From Henricia sp. BOLD:AAB3569 (taxonomy: Eukaryota > Echinodermata > Asteroidea > Spinulosida > Echinasteridae): 64,000 bases of DNA. The DNA is taken from assembly GCA_037783545.1 (NCBI GenBank), contig JBBELK010000482.1, positions 806,001 through 870,000 of the forward strand. Direction: 5' to 3'. The position numbers were made by a program, and so were the translations under genes. This document shows positions 39,626 through 50,847 of this stretch, piece after piece. The notes beneath the pieces are model-generated. The model saw only the letters and a list, made by a program, of their open reading frames with translations. It was not told where the DNA came from and ran no database searches. Every line of letters starts with the position of its first letter. Within the stretch, counting starts at the first letter, position 1.

Positions 39626-40315
39626 AAAAAATCCAACACAACGTACATACGTGTCCACACGGTGTGCGTTCAGTTAAAACATGGGGCCAAATTTCATTGT
39701 GCGTACCAATCAAAAATATATTAACAAAATACATATTTCAGCTGGTAAACAGTTTTCTGCTAAGTGCAATCCTTCTGCATTGAGCAATATTTTTTAGGAC
39801 CAGGTGTGCTTAATATAAAAAGGGTATGGATTGTCGCCACTGAGACGCCATGTGCCAAGTCTATGGAACAGGGCAGATTTTTTTTACGTATTTTCACTCC
39901 TAATTTCACTTCCCTTTAAAATATTAACACGTTTTGGTGGTTATCGAGTCCCAAGGAGAATAAGTGGCAACCAGTAAACGGAATTCTTTCCTAAACAAAA
40001 GCCCGACACCTTAAAAATAGACACAGAAACAGCACAACTTCCCTGCATATGGTTTTAGGTATTTAATCTCATTGTTTCTTTTCTGACAATATTCTTAAAA
40101 TCTCTGCAAGCACAGGGTGGACAAAAAATAATTGATATTCTTTAGAGACAAAGAACCTGAAACATAATGACGTCAGTTTGTTTACATATGTGCTTACTTA
40201 TGGCCCTATGTCGTCTTGTGCACATGTAAATAAACCGTGACGTCATTAAATTCGGCCTTTTCTGGTTGTCTTGAGTTTCGTCGTTTGTGAGGGGATGTTA
40301 AAGGGGTTTTCTGGA

Positions 40316-40409
40316 TTATTCCTGTTCTTTTTTAGCTCGGATGTAAGACGCTTTCTTCAGACGGACGCGGTCCTTACGCTGGGAGAGGGACAGTTTGGCT
40401 CGGTTCCAC
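40316..40409 (-). CDS. RPL5: RPL5 exon 7 (C-terminus)
   Basis: 94 nt, acceptor TTTCAG. Completes [20 protein letters not shown] then [11 protein letters not shown]; stop TAA 40316-40318. The basic tail is the nuclear-import and rRNA-contact end. Confidence 0.96.
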
Positions 40410-43400
40410 CTGAAAAGGCGGAGGGAATGAAATAAATTAAGTAGGATACGAGGATAAATATAATGTTAATATAATATTAATTCCTTATCAGAAGTTTGTT
40501 GAATACAGTGAACTTGTGGATAACAAGGCACTGATCGACCACTTTGGAATCACTTTCAAGACCATTCTGTTTCAGTAATTGCTTCCAGGTCCAAGAGGAC
40601 CTGTTTGAACGAAGTGATTCCCACAGCAATGAAATGTGACATTTCCTGTTTCTGGGAGAATCTTGTAGTGAAGGGCTCTCATAAAACCAATTTAGTTGGG
40701 TTATCAACCTGCGTTCATTGAAGGGTGCTATTTATCACAATAGACCTTTTCGGGGTTTTCCGCGCACAATACAATGTCAAAGGTCAGGTGTACCAATAGA
40801 ATGGTTTCCGATCCTATCGTTTATTGCAAAACACCATAGAGTTATATATTTTTTAAAAAGTGCAGAACGCCATCTAGTGAAAGTATAGGATCGGGAACCA
40901 ATCTATGGAGTTGATGGTACACCTGACCTTTGACATGCATTGTGCGTGGAAAACCACAAAAGGTCTATTAAACTAGGGTCAATCAAGTTGTAGGTTTAAA
41001 CCCTGGTGCGTGTGCCCTTGGGCAAGGCAATTTTTGTATAAGATGCCTCTCTCCAATCAGGAGTAAATGAGTACCTGCAAGGGTTGCAGCTCTTGAGTGC
41101 TTGTGTCAGGCTGCTGGGGCTGCATACTCCTCAGGGAGTTGTGCCCAATGACCACGGTAACAATGTAAAGTGCCGTAAGTACCTTGCAAGGTAGATGTGC
41201 ATCATGAAATACAATTATTTTGGAAACTTTAAAGGAGTCATGGTCTCACCTCTTTGTTTTAACCTCTCTCTTCTCCTTGGGTTTGTGTTCCGGATCGGCA
41301 CGAATGGCGTCATGTGCCTTCTTGTACATTTCCTCCATCTACGTGTTGAAAAATACAAAATCAACATTACAAATTTGCTTTGTCGAAAAAAGCTTTCATC
41401 GAATGCAGATCTATCCCTTCATCAAATAAAATGATTTTTTAAAAATGTGAACAGGAATTAATTTTTTCTCTCAGAAGCCACGTCTAATCAGAAAATTTTC
41501 ATCCGGTAATTCCAGCATTTTTTATGGCATCTCATCATAGAGAAACAATAGCCTTATAACTTAGCTAGTTCAGCACCTGGTTGGCGAGTCAGAGGTCTCG
41601 CGTTCAAATCCTGGGTTCAAAATGTGCAAAGCAATAGGAACGACACATCCGTTACTAGCAAAATATCTTTGCGTACACCCGCAAAAACCTTTTCTGAACC
41701 ATTTTTAATTTACCTTTGCGCGCACCGATAAATAACCTTTCAAGGCCGTTTTTACTGGAGGGATACCGTTTCCGAAGCATTTTGGAGACGGTTACCATGC
41801 CAAGTAAAAATAATTGCGTAAATGATCATGGCTTCAGGCCTTGCGTGCAAAACATATGAAACAGGTTGAAAAATGTTATAAGTGTTTCCTCACTCCTAAA
41901 TTTTGGGTTTTCCATCAAATCTGCACTTATTGATGCTTGGCGAGTCATTTTAAAGAAAACTATTTTTAACAACTTTTCAAATTTTACCAAACAAAGACAG
42001 CGTACTCACCCCATCTGCACTAATGCCCAGCTTGATGTTCAGTGAGAATTGGCGACGGTAAGCTTCCTCGTCGTCCTCGGCTAGCATCCTCATGTAGTCG
42101 GCTACGTGGCCGCCCATAATGTGTTTGCGGTGGACGTCGGCGTTGAATTCCTTGCTCTCGGCATCGTAACCGGGGAAGCGCTTGTTGCTGAAAATAACCA
42201 GACAGAGGCTTCGAGTTAGCAAATGTCAATGTTTTGGACAAAAACATTTTAAAACAATAACAGGGAAAATACCATAAATCTGAGGCAAACCATTTTTAAC
42301 TCATATAGAGGCATGCTTGGAACAAATTAGCAACTATTCATGCCAAAAACTAAGCAAAATGTATAAGTATAAAATAAGACAAATAAGCCTAATTCTTCCT
42401 GAGACCACCTCACCCCATGGTATTGAATACAGTAAAATCTCGTTATTAAAAGTCGAAATATAAACGCCCCATGTAAATTATTTATGTAACATGAAATGGG
42501 CGACCCTAAATGAGCTGATATTGTCTTATAATTGTACAAATTGGATATTCTAACGGACAGTAATCTGTAGCATATTGAACAAAATTAATTTTGTATGATT
42601 CAATATATTTTGCAACACCTAAGGCTAGTAAAAGTTTCAAAGTGTCACATGGGGCATTTATAATTTTGTTCAGTGTAGATTAAAATTTTGAGGTATCCAG
42701 AGTTTGAGATAAGCGGAGGTCCCGATTTGCTCCGCTCAATGCACAAAAAGTGTCCACCGTAACTTGCTAGCCCCATGTGTATTATGAGGACTCGGTATTT
42801 AGCCCATTTAGTAAGCCTTTTTCCCAGCTACAAATCATCGTTTTGGCAAGATTTTTGTTATTTCATTTCAAATCTATTTCATGTACAAGATTAAAACTGA
42901 GAACCAATGCAGTGCCTATCCCTGGCACAGCATCAAGGGCATACAAGCATTCAAGGAAACCCATTTTGTTGTGGTTTATGGATTGATTAGGTCCTATTGT
43001 AACAGCAAGGGAGTGCATCATGCTGCATCTCTTGATGAAAAGACAGATTAAATTGACAGATAAGACAAAGATTTTCACACTTCTTTGTGATCATTTCAGA
43101 ACCAATGCAGCTCCTATCCCTAGCACAGTGGCAAGGGCATTCAAGCATTCCTGGAAACCTGATTTGTTGTGGTTTATGGATTGATTAGGTCCCATTGTAA
43201 CAGCCAGGGAGTGCATCATGCTGCATCTCTTGATGAAAAGACAGATTAAATTGACACATTCCCATCCTCCAAGCAAAAGGGGAATGCACTGCATGACAAT
43301 AGCAGTGAATTTTGTGACATTTCACTTTCCACCCACCCCTGTATTCCGCTATACTGCACATCCCCCAATTGCTTAATCATAACAAATGACACATTACTGT

Positions 43401-46400
43401 AAACAGGAATAACAGGGCTTTCCAATGATACCAAATTCAAGGGAAATGTTTTAGTAACAAGAGAGAAATCGTCAGTCAAACTTGACTTTCTGAACTTTTT
43501 TTGAGGAGTTTAGATAACAGAATGACAGGTTTTCTTTCTCTCAGAAGCCAGATATAATCATAAGACATCATACGGTAATTCCAGCATTATTTTAAGGCAT
43601 TTCATCACAGAGAAAATATATCATCCCAGTCTTAAGCTACCCTTAAAGGAGCGTGATCAAATCACATTTTTAACCCCCTATTTTTCCCCATGGGTGTTGA
43701 GATTTTGATACCATATCATGTAAGTTTTTCTCATTACCATTCTGAAATTTTGCCTTCTCAATCATATATTTTTCTGGGAATAACGTCAAAAAACAACCCA
43801 AGTTTAGTAAAGTTCTAATTTATCCGGTTACATATGGCAGTGCAGTAATTACACCAACTTTTTGACTTCCTCATCAAAATTGGGGATTGCAAATTTCCTG
43901 GGTTTTTTTCCCCCATGGATAGTAGTTTGCGCCATGAGCATCTTTTTGCGCATTACAAATTTTCATTATTATTTATTATGTATTTTATTTGATTGTTAGT
44001 TTAGAACGAGGTCAATTTTCTGGAAAAATCTGAACACACTCCTTTAAGTTAACCCAAGATTCTTTTCTATCTTTTATGTGGGTCTAAACATTCACTCGTA
44101 ATCTGAAAAGCCCATCGTTAAAGCGCAGGAAAAACAGTTCACCGTTTTTAGTGTACACCCAGTAACCTCGGCAACACACAATGGGCGATATTTTCACTTT
44201 TGTAGTCTATTTCAAGACGCCAATGCACCAAACCATTACCAACCTGTGTGGGATGTCTAGACCACCGTCTGTTGCCCCCTTGAGGGCGCCAAACACGCGG
44301 GCGCCGGTGGTGGTCCGCGCCAGACCCACGTCCAGATAGCAGCGGAAGGCCCCGGCCTTTCCCTCCACGCTCTCCACGTGGTACTCGTCGCCCGTAATTT
44401 CAACTTGCCCTTCGTACAGCGAATCCAGGTTGAACTTCTTCAGGATCTAATCATGGGAACGAAAAGATAAATGGACAGAATAGAGAATTGATCACAGCTT
44501 CAGACTGTGTGCAAAACATGAGACTGGCTAAAAAAGTGTTTCCTCACAAAATCTTAAATTTGTCTCACTCAAATATTTGGGTTTTTCCATCAAATCTGCA
44601 CTTACTAATGCTTGACAAGTCATTTTAAAGAAAAAACAATTCTGATCAACTTCCTAACTCTTACCAGATAAATTTTGGAGGATTAAAAAGATGTTTACAA
44701 GACGTCTGCCTAATGAGTCAGGTCTCGGGTTAGAATCCCGATAGGGCCCTTACGTTTTTTCTCGTCTCAAGTTTGGTTGTTTCATTTCAATGCTGATTGA
44801 ACACCATTCCAAAAAAATTGCGTTTGTTATTTTGCACCGTTGTGCTCCCATGGAACAGGAAAATCTCAGGGAAAAATCGGATGGAGTATATACCACTGTG
44901 TCAAATAAAACAATTTCCCTAATGTTTTCTCTCAGAAGCCACGTCTAATCAGGAATTTATCATCCGGTAATTCCAGCATTTTTGATGGCATCTCATCATA
45001 GAGAAACAATAGCTGGTTGAGTATCTGCCTGGTGAGTCAGAGGTCTACGGTTCGAATCCCGACAAGGCCCTGGCCCCCTTAACAATTTTTCTCTTTAATA
45101 TCCCCAGTTTGGTTGGTACTGGTACCGTCAATCGTATTTTTGGTTACCCTGCCCAACCTTGAAAAATCATGTGGAACCTGTGTATTTTTATTTAAATTGA
45201 TCTCTGCGTGGGGTGGTTATTTCTCTGTAGGGCTTGCTAAGCTCATGTGATAGCCAATCCCAATCAGTGAGGAACATTTGCACTACCGTGATTCGAGACC
45301 ACCAGTTGGCTTCATAGCTCAATTGGTAGGGCATCCGCGGTTCGAATCCTGGTGGAGCCAAGTTGCTTTTCACTGCACCCAGATTTCCCAAACTCAGACA
45401 TTTGTCCACGTTTGTATCGAATTCATTCACCCCGGCGGTCCCTGGGTCATAATCCCTAAAAATAATCACTTAATCATATTTTAATTTTTGTATGGTTTGC
45501 AATCACCTGCTTTTTGAAATTCAACAAGCAACATTTTCCAAGCTCTTCAAAACTGATGACCTTACCCTTCGAGCGAGCAGGAGCCCCGTGCAGTAAGCTG
45601 CAGCGTAGTTTGTCAGCCCGACTTTGATGCCATACTGCGGAAGTTCGTGGGAGTATGCAGCACACACAATCACGTCGCCCTCAATCCTGGCATAAGCTAC
45701 CTGCAAGGTTAATACAAATAAATGTGACAGTATTGAAAAGAGACTTCCTATTTTTAATTCCTAGTATATTGTGCAAAAGAGCATCGAAGTAAGGGCAGCG
45801 TGACGTCAGCCTGTGAAAAGATCCATAGTTTTTCACCCGACGTGCGATTTGCATGCATATCAACCGATGAAAAAGATTAAAAATAAAACGGCAGAAATGT
45901 GTATACTTTACGTCCCAGCATTAATTGGTAGAAGTTTTGAAGTAAAATCATAAAAATACTCAGGTTTTTCTCTCAGAAGCCACTTCTAATCAGGAATTTA
46001 TCATCCGGTAATTCCAGCATTTGTTTATGGCATCTCATCATAGAGAAACAATAGCCTTATAACTCAGTTGGTTGACCATCTGCCTGGTGAGTCACATGCC
46101 CTGGCCCCCTTAACAATTTTTCTCTTCAATATCCCAAGTTTGGTTGGTACTGGTACCCAACGCTGTAGGACTCGAGTCCCGATTTTCAAGGACTCCGACT
46201 CAGCCAGTCGGGACTCGGATGGAAAGGACTCGGAGATTTGGGCCGAGTCCATCCCAGTCCAGTAAAAAAAAAAAAATTGACAATAGAGGGCGATGCTTTC
46301 ATCTTTTGAAGGAGTTTTGAAGGAGAAACTGTGATTTTTCTTTAGAAAAGCAACATTTGTGACAAAAGTGCATGTGTAAAATATATCTTAGAATTGGATT

Positions 46401-46660
46401 ATCTGTTGACTCCAGGAGATAATTTCCTTAAAATCTTTGTTCAATCTTGTGCAGATCAGTTTAAAAAGCCATTTTACCTGTGCGACGATGTCCTTGTTGC
46501 TGAAGCGTACTGTCATACGATACTTGGGGGTGTTGTATTTGTTCTTGTCTTGGACGACCAGAAAACGCCTTGCCTGGTAGTCTGTCTTACCCTGGCGTCG
46601 ACGTTTAAACTTCACCTGGTAGCGCTTGAAATATGCCTTACTCTTCACCACCTTCACAAA
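40316..46660 (-). CDS. RPL5: 60S ribosomal protein L5 (uL18); first codons not located
   Basis: Six exons give 293 aa plus stop; human RPL5 has 297, and the usual initial Met-Gly lies on its own exon upstream. The protein binds 5S rRNA, forms the 5S RNP with RPL11, and joins the 60S central protuberance. It is colinear throughout: [147 protein letters not shown] and the basic tail [15 protein letters not shown]. No frameshift or stop. Ribosomal-protein exon 1 is typically 5'-TOP leader plus ATG. Introns hold SINEs, two 160-bp tandem units and small palindromes. Confidence 0.97.
40740..40969. mobile_element. 230-bp palindromic MITE in RPL5 intron 6
   Basis: ATAGACCTTTTCGGGGTTTT faces CCACAAAAGGTCTAT. 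Inner arms share TGTCAAAGGTCAGGTGTACC. A related element lies at 51278-51480. Confidence 0.75.
40975..41215 (+). repeat. SINE copy, uninterrupted
   Basis: CCCTTGGGCAAGGCAATTTT, GTCAGGCTGCTGGGGCTGCA and GTTGTGCCCAATGACCACGG. Same family as 20815-21435, but without the insertion. Confidence 0.7.
41250..41338 (-). CDS. RPL5: RPL5 exon 6
   Basis: 89 nt, acceptor CACGTAG, donor GTGAGA; phase 0 in, phase 2 out. [20 protein letters not shown], then KEKREVKTK. Confidence 0.95.
41463..41616 (+). repeat. Thr-tRNA-like SINE copy
   Basis: AGAAGCCACGTCTAATCAG body plus a degraded GGCGAGTCAGAGGTC tRNA-like end, RPL5 intron 5. Confidence 0.7.
42010..42187 (-). CDS. RPL5: RPL5 exon 5
   Basis: 178 nt, acceptor TTTCAG, donor GTGAGT; phase 2 in, phase 0 out. 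[20 protein letters not shown], then [15 protein letters not shown]. Confidence 0.97.
42899..43257 (-). ncRNA. Two tandem ~160-nt units in RPL5 intron 4; possible intron-encoded RNA
   Basis: Copies at 42899-43061 and 43099-43257 agree at about 91% of positions. The divergence is uneven: about 12 differences in the first 66 nt (plus strand) and 2 in the remaining 92. Vertebrate RPL5 introns host snoRNAs (SNORD21, SNORA66), so a structured RNA is plausible, but I cannot place clear C/D or H/ACA boxes in both copies. Both copies also keep an open frame on the RPL5 strand ([12 protein letters not shown] and [10 protein letters not shown] conserved), so a coding or transposon origin is not excluded. 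Confidence 0.3.
43532..43625 (+). repeat. Thr-tRNA-like SINE body fragment
   Basis: TTTCTCTCAGAAGCCAGATA and ACGGTAATTCCAGCATTAT; no tRNA-like end. Confidence 0.55.
44078..44203 (-). mobile_element. MITE (ACTGGGTCT family), copy 2
   Basis: Inverse orientation of 38722-38873: GTGGGTCTAAACATTCACTC to CACCCAGTAACCTCGGC. It abuts the acceptor-proximal side of RPL5 exon 4. Confidence 0.7.
44244..44446 (-). CDS. RPL5: RPL5 exon 4
   Basis: 203 nt, acceptor GATTAG, donor GTTGGT (non-consensus but frame-exact); phase 0 in, phase 2 out. [20 protein letters not shown] through [16 protein letters not shown] to GGLDIPH. GC-rich compared with its introns. Confidence 0.95.
44500..45075 (+). repeat. Composite SINE with tRNA-like segments at both ends
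   Basis: The 24210-24441-type repeat leads into tRNA-like CGGGTTAGAATCCCGATAGG (44725-44750), the TTTCATTTCAATGCTGATTG body, GCCACGTCTAATCAGG, and a terminal CGGTTCGAATCCCGACAAGG. Confidence 0.75.
45305..45360 (+). repeat. tRNA-like fragment lacking an anticodon arm
   Basis: GGCTTCA and TGGAGCC form a 7-bp acceptor stem, with GCTCAATTGGTAGGGC and GGTTCGAATCC. The anticodon arm is collapsed, so it is non-functional as a tRNA. Confidence 0.6.
45566..45700 (-). CDS. RPL5: RPL5 exon 3
   Basis: 135 nt, acceptor TTGCAG, donor GTAAGG; phase 0. [20 protein letters not shown] to GLLLARR. Confidence 0.97.
45963..46140 (+). repeat. Thr-tRNA-like SINE copy
   Basis: AGAAGCCACTTCTAATCAGG body, truncated tRNA-like end, then CCTTAACAATTTTTCTCTTC. 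RPL5 intron 2. Confidence 0.65.
46478..46660 (-). CDS. RPL5: RPL5 exon 2 (FVKVVK...)
   Basis: 183 nt, acceptor CTGTAG, donor GTAAAA; phase 0. It begins exactly at the Phe after the expected Met-Gly, so exon 1 should supply ATG plus one codon. The antisense frame is a shadow. Confidence 0.97.
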
Positions 46661-46880
46661 CTACAGGTGTATAAAATAATAATAAAATATTTTAGGAGTA
46701 ACGTAGATTTTTTTTCATTTGCGGGTGAAAAATGTTTTTTTGTTGGGTAGTGAATTTTAAGCGAGTTTGGCATTTCAATATTTCCTCGTCCACATTCATT
46801 GTTTTGCGCATATTTTTATTGGAAAATAATTGTACTTTTGAATACAAAGGGTTCAAGTCAAATGTCACAAAGTACGACGA

Positions 46881-47006
46881 TATGTAACGTAAATGTCGGC
46901 ATAGTCGCCAGGTCTGTGAGGTCGCCACCCTATTCATCAGCCATTGTTCATCAATAGGGTGGCGAGGTCACGAACCTGGCGATTTTATCGACATTTACTT
47001 TACATA
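46881..47006. repeat. 126-bp palindrome
   Basis: TATGTAACGTAAATGTCGGC, then GTCGCCACCCTATT, face AATAGGGTGGCGAGGTCACG and TCGACATTTACTTTACATA. Confidence 0.75.
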
Positions 47007-47292
47007 CCGCTGCAATTTTCATTATGAAAATACCTAACTCGCCTTCAGCTCATGCTGTATATTCTTATCGGTAAAATTATCACCCCCAAAGTCATATTAT
47101 TGCACAACATATGTTGAGCAAGTAATGTTATTGAAGAAACATGATGTAAAATATTACTGGTCATACTGGTGCAAAATGAAAATCATAATGCCAAATCGCG
47201 TACTTTCGACAAGATTTAAAATAATACGGCAGAAATGTGTATACTTTACGGACTCGGACTTTACAGTTTTTAAGTAAAATCATAAAAATACC

Positions 47293-47470
47293 CAGCTTTT
47301 CTCTCAGAAGCCATTTCTAATCAGGAATTTATCATCCGGTAATTCCAGCATTTTTTATGGCATCTCATCATAGAGAAACAAATAGCCTTATAACTTAGCT
47401 GGTCTCCGGTTCGAATCCCGACAAGGCCCTGGCACCCTTAACAATTTTTCTCTTTAATATCCCAAGTTTG
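47293..47470 (+). repeat. Thr-tRNA-like SINE copy
   Basis: CAGAAGCCATTTCTAATCAG body and CGGTTCGAATCCCGACAAGG end with most of the tRNA-like centre deleted. Confidence 0.7.
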
Positions 47471-48198
47471 GTTGATACTGGTACCGTCAATCGTATTTCT
47501 GGTTACCCTGCCCAACCTTGAAAAATCTGGGAGGGGTGGTTATTTCTCTGTAGGGCTTGCTAAGCTCACGTAATAGCCAATCCCAATCAAAGCAATCACA
47601 CAACGCGCACGCACATCACTTCCACAATGACTCAGCATTATTTGACTCCCAAAATGGCATATTCGCACGTGTTCGAAAGGGGTCAATAGGTGCACTCACC
47701 CTAGTTTGCAAATATTCCGAAGAGTACGCATCGATCCGATGTCCACATCCTCAATTTACTTCCCTTTGTCGTTAGATATGAAGAGAAGTAAATATGAGGA
47801 CAGCGAACCAGTCTAGATTGTGTTGACCTCTCCGCTCTCGCACATGCGCATATTTGATTTTTGGTCAATAAGTCGGTAATTTATCGCACGGAGGGTCTCA
47901 AACTTTCCCCACGATTTCACCAAAACTAGACATCGGATCGATACGTACTCTTCGGAATATTTGCAAACTGGGGTGAGTGCACCTATTGAGCAAATATCAG
48001 AGCCATGGGACAAATTTCATTTGCGTGAGTTTGCCACAGATTTGGCATGTTTGGGGTAGATTAGGCAACAGGGCTGAGCATGCTGAGGGTTTTCCCGAAG
48101 CACTGCTCGCGGGGCTATCCTGTTCTGAATTGTCTCCCGATTGGGAGAATTCACAAATTAGGCCTATGTGAATTTCTCCCCTTTGCCTTCTAGGAGTT

Positions 48199-48620
48199 TG
48201 AGTGGAGTCAGGTCAAGTCGACCGTTTACCAACTCGACTCGTACCAACTCGACCGCGAACCAACTCGACCGCGAACCAACTCGACCGCGAACCAACTCGA
48301 CCGCGAACCAACTCGACCGCGAACCAACTCGACCGTGCGCCTCTAGGCTCTACTGTTTGCCCATTGTTGGGTTTGTGAAATAAATGGACACGGAGACAGG
48401 CAGCGTCAGGAAAACAGAACATGTATTCGGAACAACAAACATGTGAAACGCGAGCGAGCCGACATTTCAACGGCCGAATCCAGCGACGCGACACGGCGTC
48501 TCCTGTTTTGCATTTGTATGGTCGAGTTGGTTTGCGGTCGAGTTGGTTGACGATCGATTTTTTTTCCCGGTCGAGTTGGTACGAGTCGAGTTGGTATTCG
48601 GTCGACTTGACTGACATCCG
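48199..48620. mobile_element. Inverted-repeat element with embedded 16-bp tandem repeats
   Basis: Left GGTCAAGTCGACCGTTTACC, then CAACTCGACTCGTACCAACT, face AGTTGGTACGAGTCGAGTTG and GGTATTCGGTCGACTTGAC. ACCAACTCGACCGCGA is repeated about six times at 48238-48335. Confidence 0.75.
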
Positions 48621-49569
48621 TTTGAGTCCTCACCATGCTCACTGCCTGGTGAGGACTCAAACTTTTTTAAGTTAAAAAAAGCTTGATTTTAATTTTGTTA
48701 TTCGCCCATTAACTTCGTATACAAAAATTGGGATGAGAAACACAGAATGGTTTCTAAAAGCGGTACTTAAAACTGATATCGTCACACCCTTTTTAACTAT
48801 TTAATACACGCAGCTGGATCACTGACACTACAGCCACTGGGCACATTTTTATCAACTTCCACGTTGGAACCTGTAAAATGTACGTGGACATAGACGATGA
48901 CATGCAAAAATTAGAACAAGACCTCCTTCAATCCGTTCCATCTCTCAATCTCTATTTGATAAATTACAAATCTGTTCAGCCCAGTATCTTCTGCAAAATT
49001 CAAGCTATCAAATCAATCGCTTATTTAAAATTTAAACTTATACCATTTTGAGAAATCTCAGCCCGTTTGGCAGGCCACTCGAGGCAGCTTCAGCAACGGG
49101 ACTGACCAAAAACGAAAAGAATGTTATATGCGCATGCGTCCAACAGGAAAAATGAATTAGTTAATTATTTCAAGCAAAGTACTTGTTTACCTTTAATTTT
49201 GATATAGAAATGTTGGAAATAATAAAGTTACATGAAATTTATTTTTTTGTTTTGCAAAAATGAAATACATTTACAAATAAATGGAATTTTATACTCAATA
49301 AAAACAAACACCCTCAGCGTTTTTTTCAACCAATGAAAATGCGAAATCGATTTATCGTCAAAATGGCGGATTCAGTCAAACGCAAGTTTGCAGACGACGC
49401 CTGTTTCATTGCTCTTACCATCATAAAACTAATTCTGCATCCACTCTGATGCTGCATTCTTAGCACCGCTTGTTGCTAAGCCTATGTCTTTTTCCACTGA
49501 CTTTATTTCATGGTTTTCATGCGCAACCGACAAAGTTAGTTTTCACTTTTTTGGCAGTCAGTGGGGGAG

Positions 49570-50128
49570 GGGTACCCCTACCCCTAGAACTATGGGGGAT
49601 ACATCCCCCATAGGTTATGTTGTTTTTTTCCAATATGGCGGCGCCTGAACTTTAAGATCGGACCGATACGGTTTAAGCTAGCGCAATAATCCGCTCCCCA
49701 ATCGCCACCAAACTCCGTCTGATAGTTCTTGAGACACTCACCTTGCGTGTGTCTACGGAAGCGGTCCCATTTGTCCACTAAATTCTCCGAAAATAATGTT
49801 GGGAAATGAACGGGAACATGTGCGATGCATCCACATGCATTTTACCGAATGCCTCAATCATGCATGTGGATGCGTCGCACATGTTCCCGTTCATTTCCCA
49901 ACATTATTTTCGGAGAATTTAGTGGACAAATGGTACCGAAATTCCGTAGACACACGCAAGGTGAGTGTCTCAAGAACTATCAGACGGAGTTTGGTGGCGA
50001 TTGGGGAGCGGATTATTGCGCTAGCTTAAACCGTATCGGTCCGATCTTAAAGTTCAGGCGCCGCCATATTGGAAAAAAAAAACATAACCTATGGGGGATA
50101 CAGTCCCCCATAGTTCTAGGGGTAGGGG
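49570..50128. mobile_element. 560-bp long palindrome (about 240-bp arms)
   Basis: CTACCCCTAGAACTATGGGG faces CCCCATAGTTCTAGGGGTAG. The arms are nearly identical through CCAATATGGCGGCGCC, TAGCGCAATAATCCGCTCCC and TTCATTTCCCAACATTATTT, with a short spacer at about 49837-49862. Each arm repeats the same open frame, so the frames come from one repeat. No transposase recognised. Confidence 0.85.
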
Positions 50129-50215
50129 AGGGGTTTGGGTTTGGGGGAGGGGTTTGGGGGGCCGGGGGGCGGGGGTGGTGGGGGATTGGGGGTGGTGGGG
50201 GATTGGGGGTGGGGT
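50116..50215 (+). repeat. G-run tract, G-quadruplex potential
   Basis: About 100 nt with many runs of four to six G (GGGGAGGGGTTTGGG, GGGGGATTGGGGGTGGTGGG), directly after the long palindrome. Confidence 0.8.
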
Positions 50216-50246
50216 ATGACTATAGGCTACAGGTGCCTTTGGCCTA

Positions 50247-50404
50247 TATAAGCCAGTTCGGAGTCTCGACTGCGCATGCGTCTCCCGACTTTGGTTTGAG
50301 ATAAACAAAGGCGCACCCTGTCAGCCTGTCCGTATGCAATGTGTTTATCTCAAATGACCTTTGACACTAGTTCCTTGCGCGCGCGAGATTCCGAACTGGC
50401 TTAT
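50247..50404. repeat. Palindromic element with CG-rich arms
   Basis: AAGCCAGTTCGGAGTCTCG faces CGAGATTCCGAACTGGCTT. Inner TTTGAGATAAACA and TGTTTATCTCAAA also pair. Confidence 0.7.
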
Positions 50405-50847
50405 TCATTGCTAGGCAAGTTTGCTGATGACCGGCGCATAGTCTAGAGGGAAAAATCATGAAAATAGAAATGTCACACCCACAGTTGACAGTAATTTTTC
50501 TGTGACTATAGGCCTTTTTTTTATTAGTCACGCTACTAATTTTGTTAGTAGGCAGCTATTTGCCTACTTCACACGAATAATAATAGAATACACTGTATGG
50601 AAACACAATGGATGTAAAACGTGAGCGTGAACCAGTAACCATAGTTACGGTCCAGCGACTACAATGTGACGTCACGACTCCGCCAGCGAATTTTTTAACT
50701 TTTTTTTTTGCATCTCTGAAAAGCTAGCTTACATGTAAATCAAAAATTGAGTCTATTTCTAACAACAGGAAACATCCCAGCACAAAAACGCTGTTATTTT
50801 CCTTGTTTGTAAATACAGTAAATGCTTTTAATGCAATACAGTAATAA

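Larger units (their letters stand above)
36662..40315. other. Convergent SCYL3/RPL5 intergenic region
   Basis: Holds both 3' UTRs. AATAAA at 37420-37425 is a candidate SCYL3 poly(A) signal. Several repeats are listed separately. Open frames at 37526-37949 show nothing recognisable. I see no extra gene. Confidence 0.6.

Noticed and set aside
42863-43294. Two similar minus-strand open frames as a duplicated protein-coding gene
   Set aside because: Not accepted as genes: they lie wholly within an RPL5 intron, on the same strand, with no clear start context or known domain. Kept as a finding because both copies stay open.
48228-48335. CRISPR-like array of short repeats
   Set aside because: 16-bp units are contiguous with no spacers, in a eukaryotic intergenic repeat.
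49825-50304. 159-aa plus-strand open frame as a gene
   Set aside because: It overlaps one arm of a long palindrome, its counterpart is open in the other arm, and the end runs into the G-run tract.
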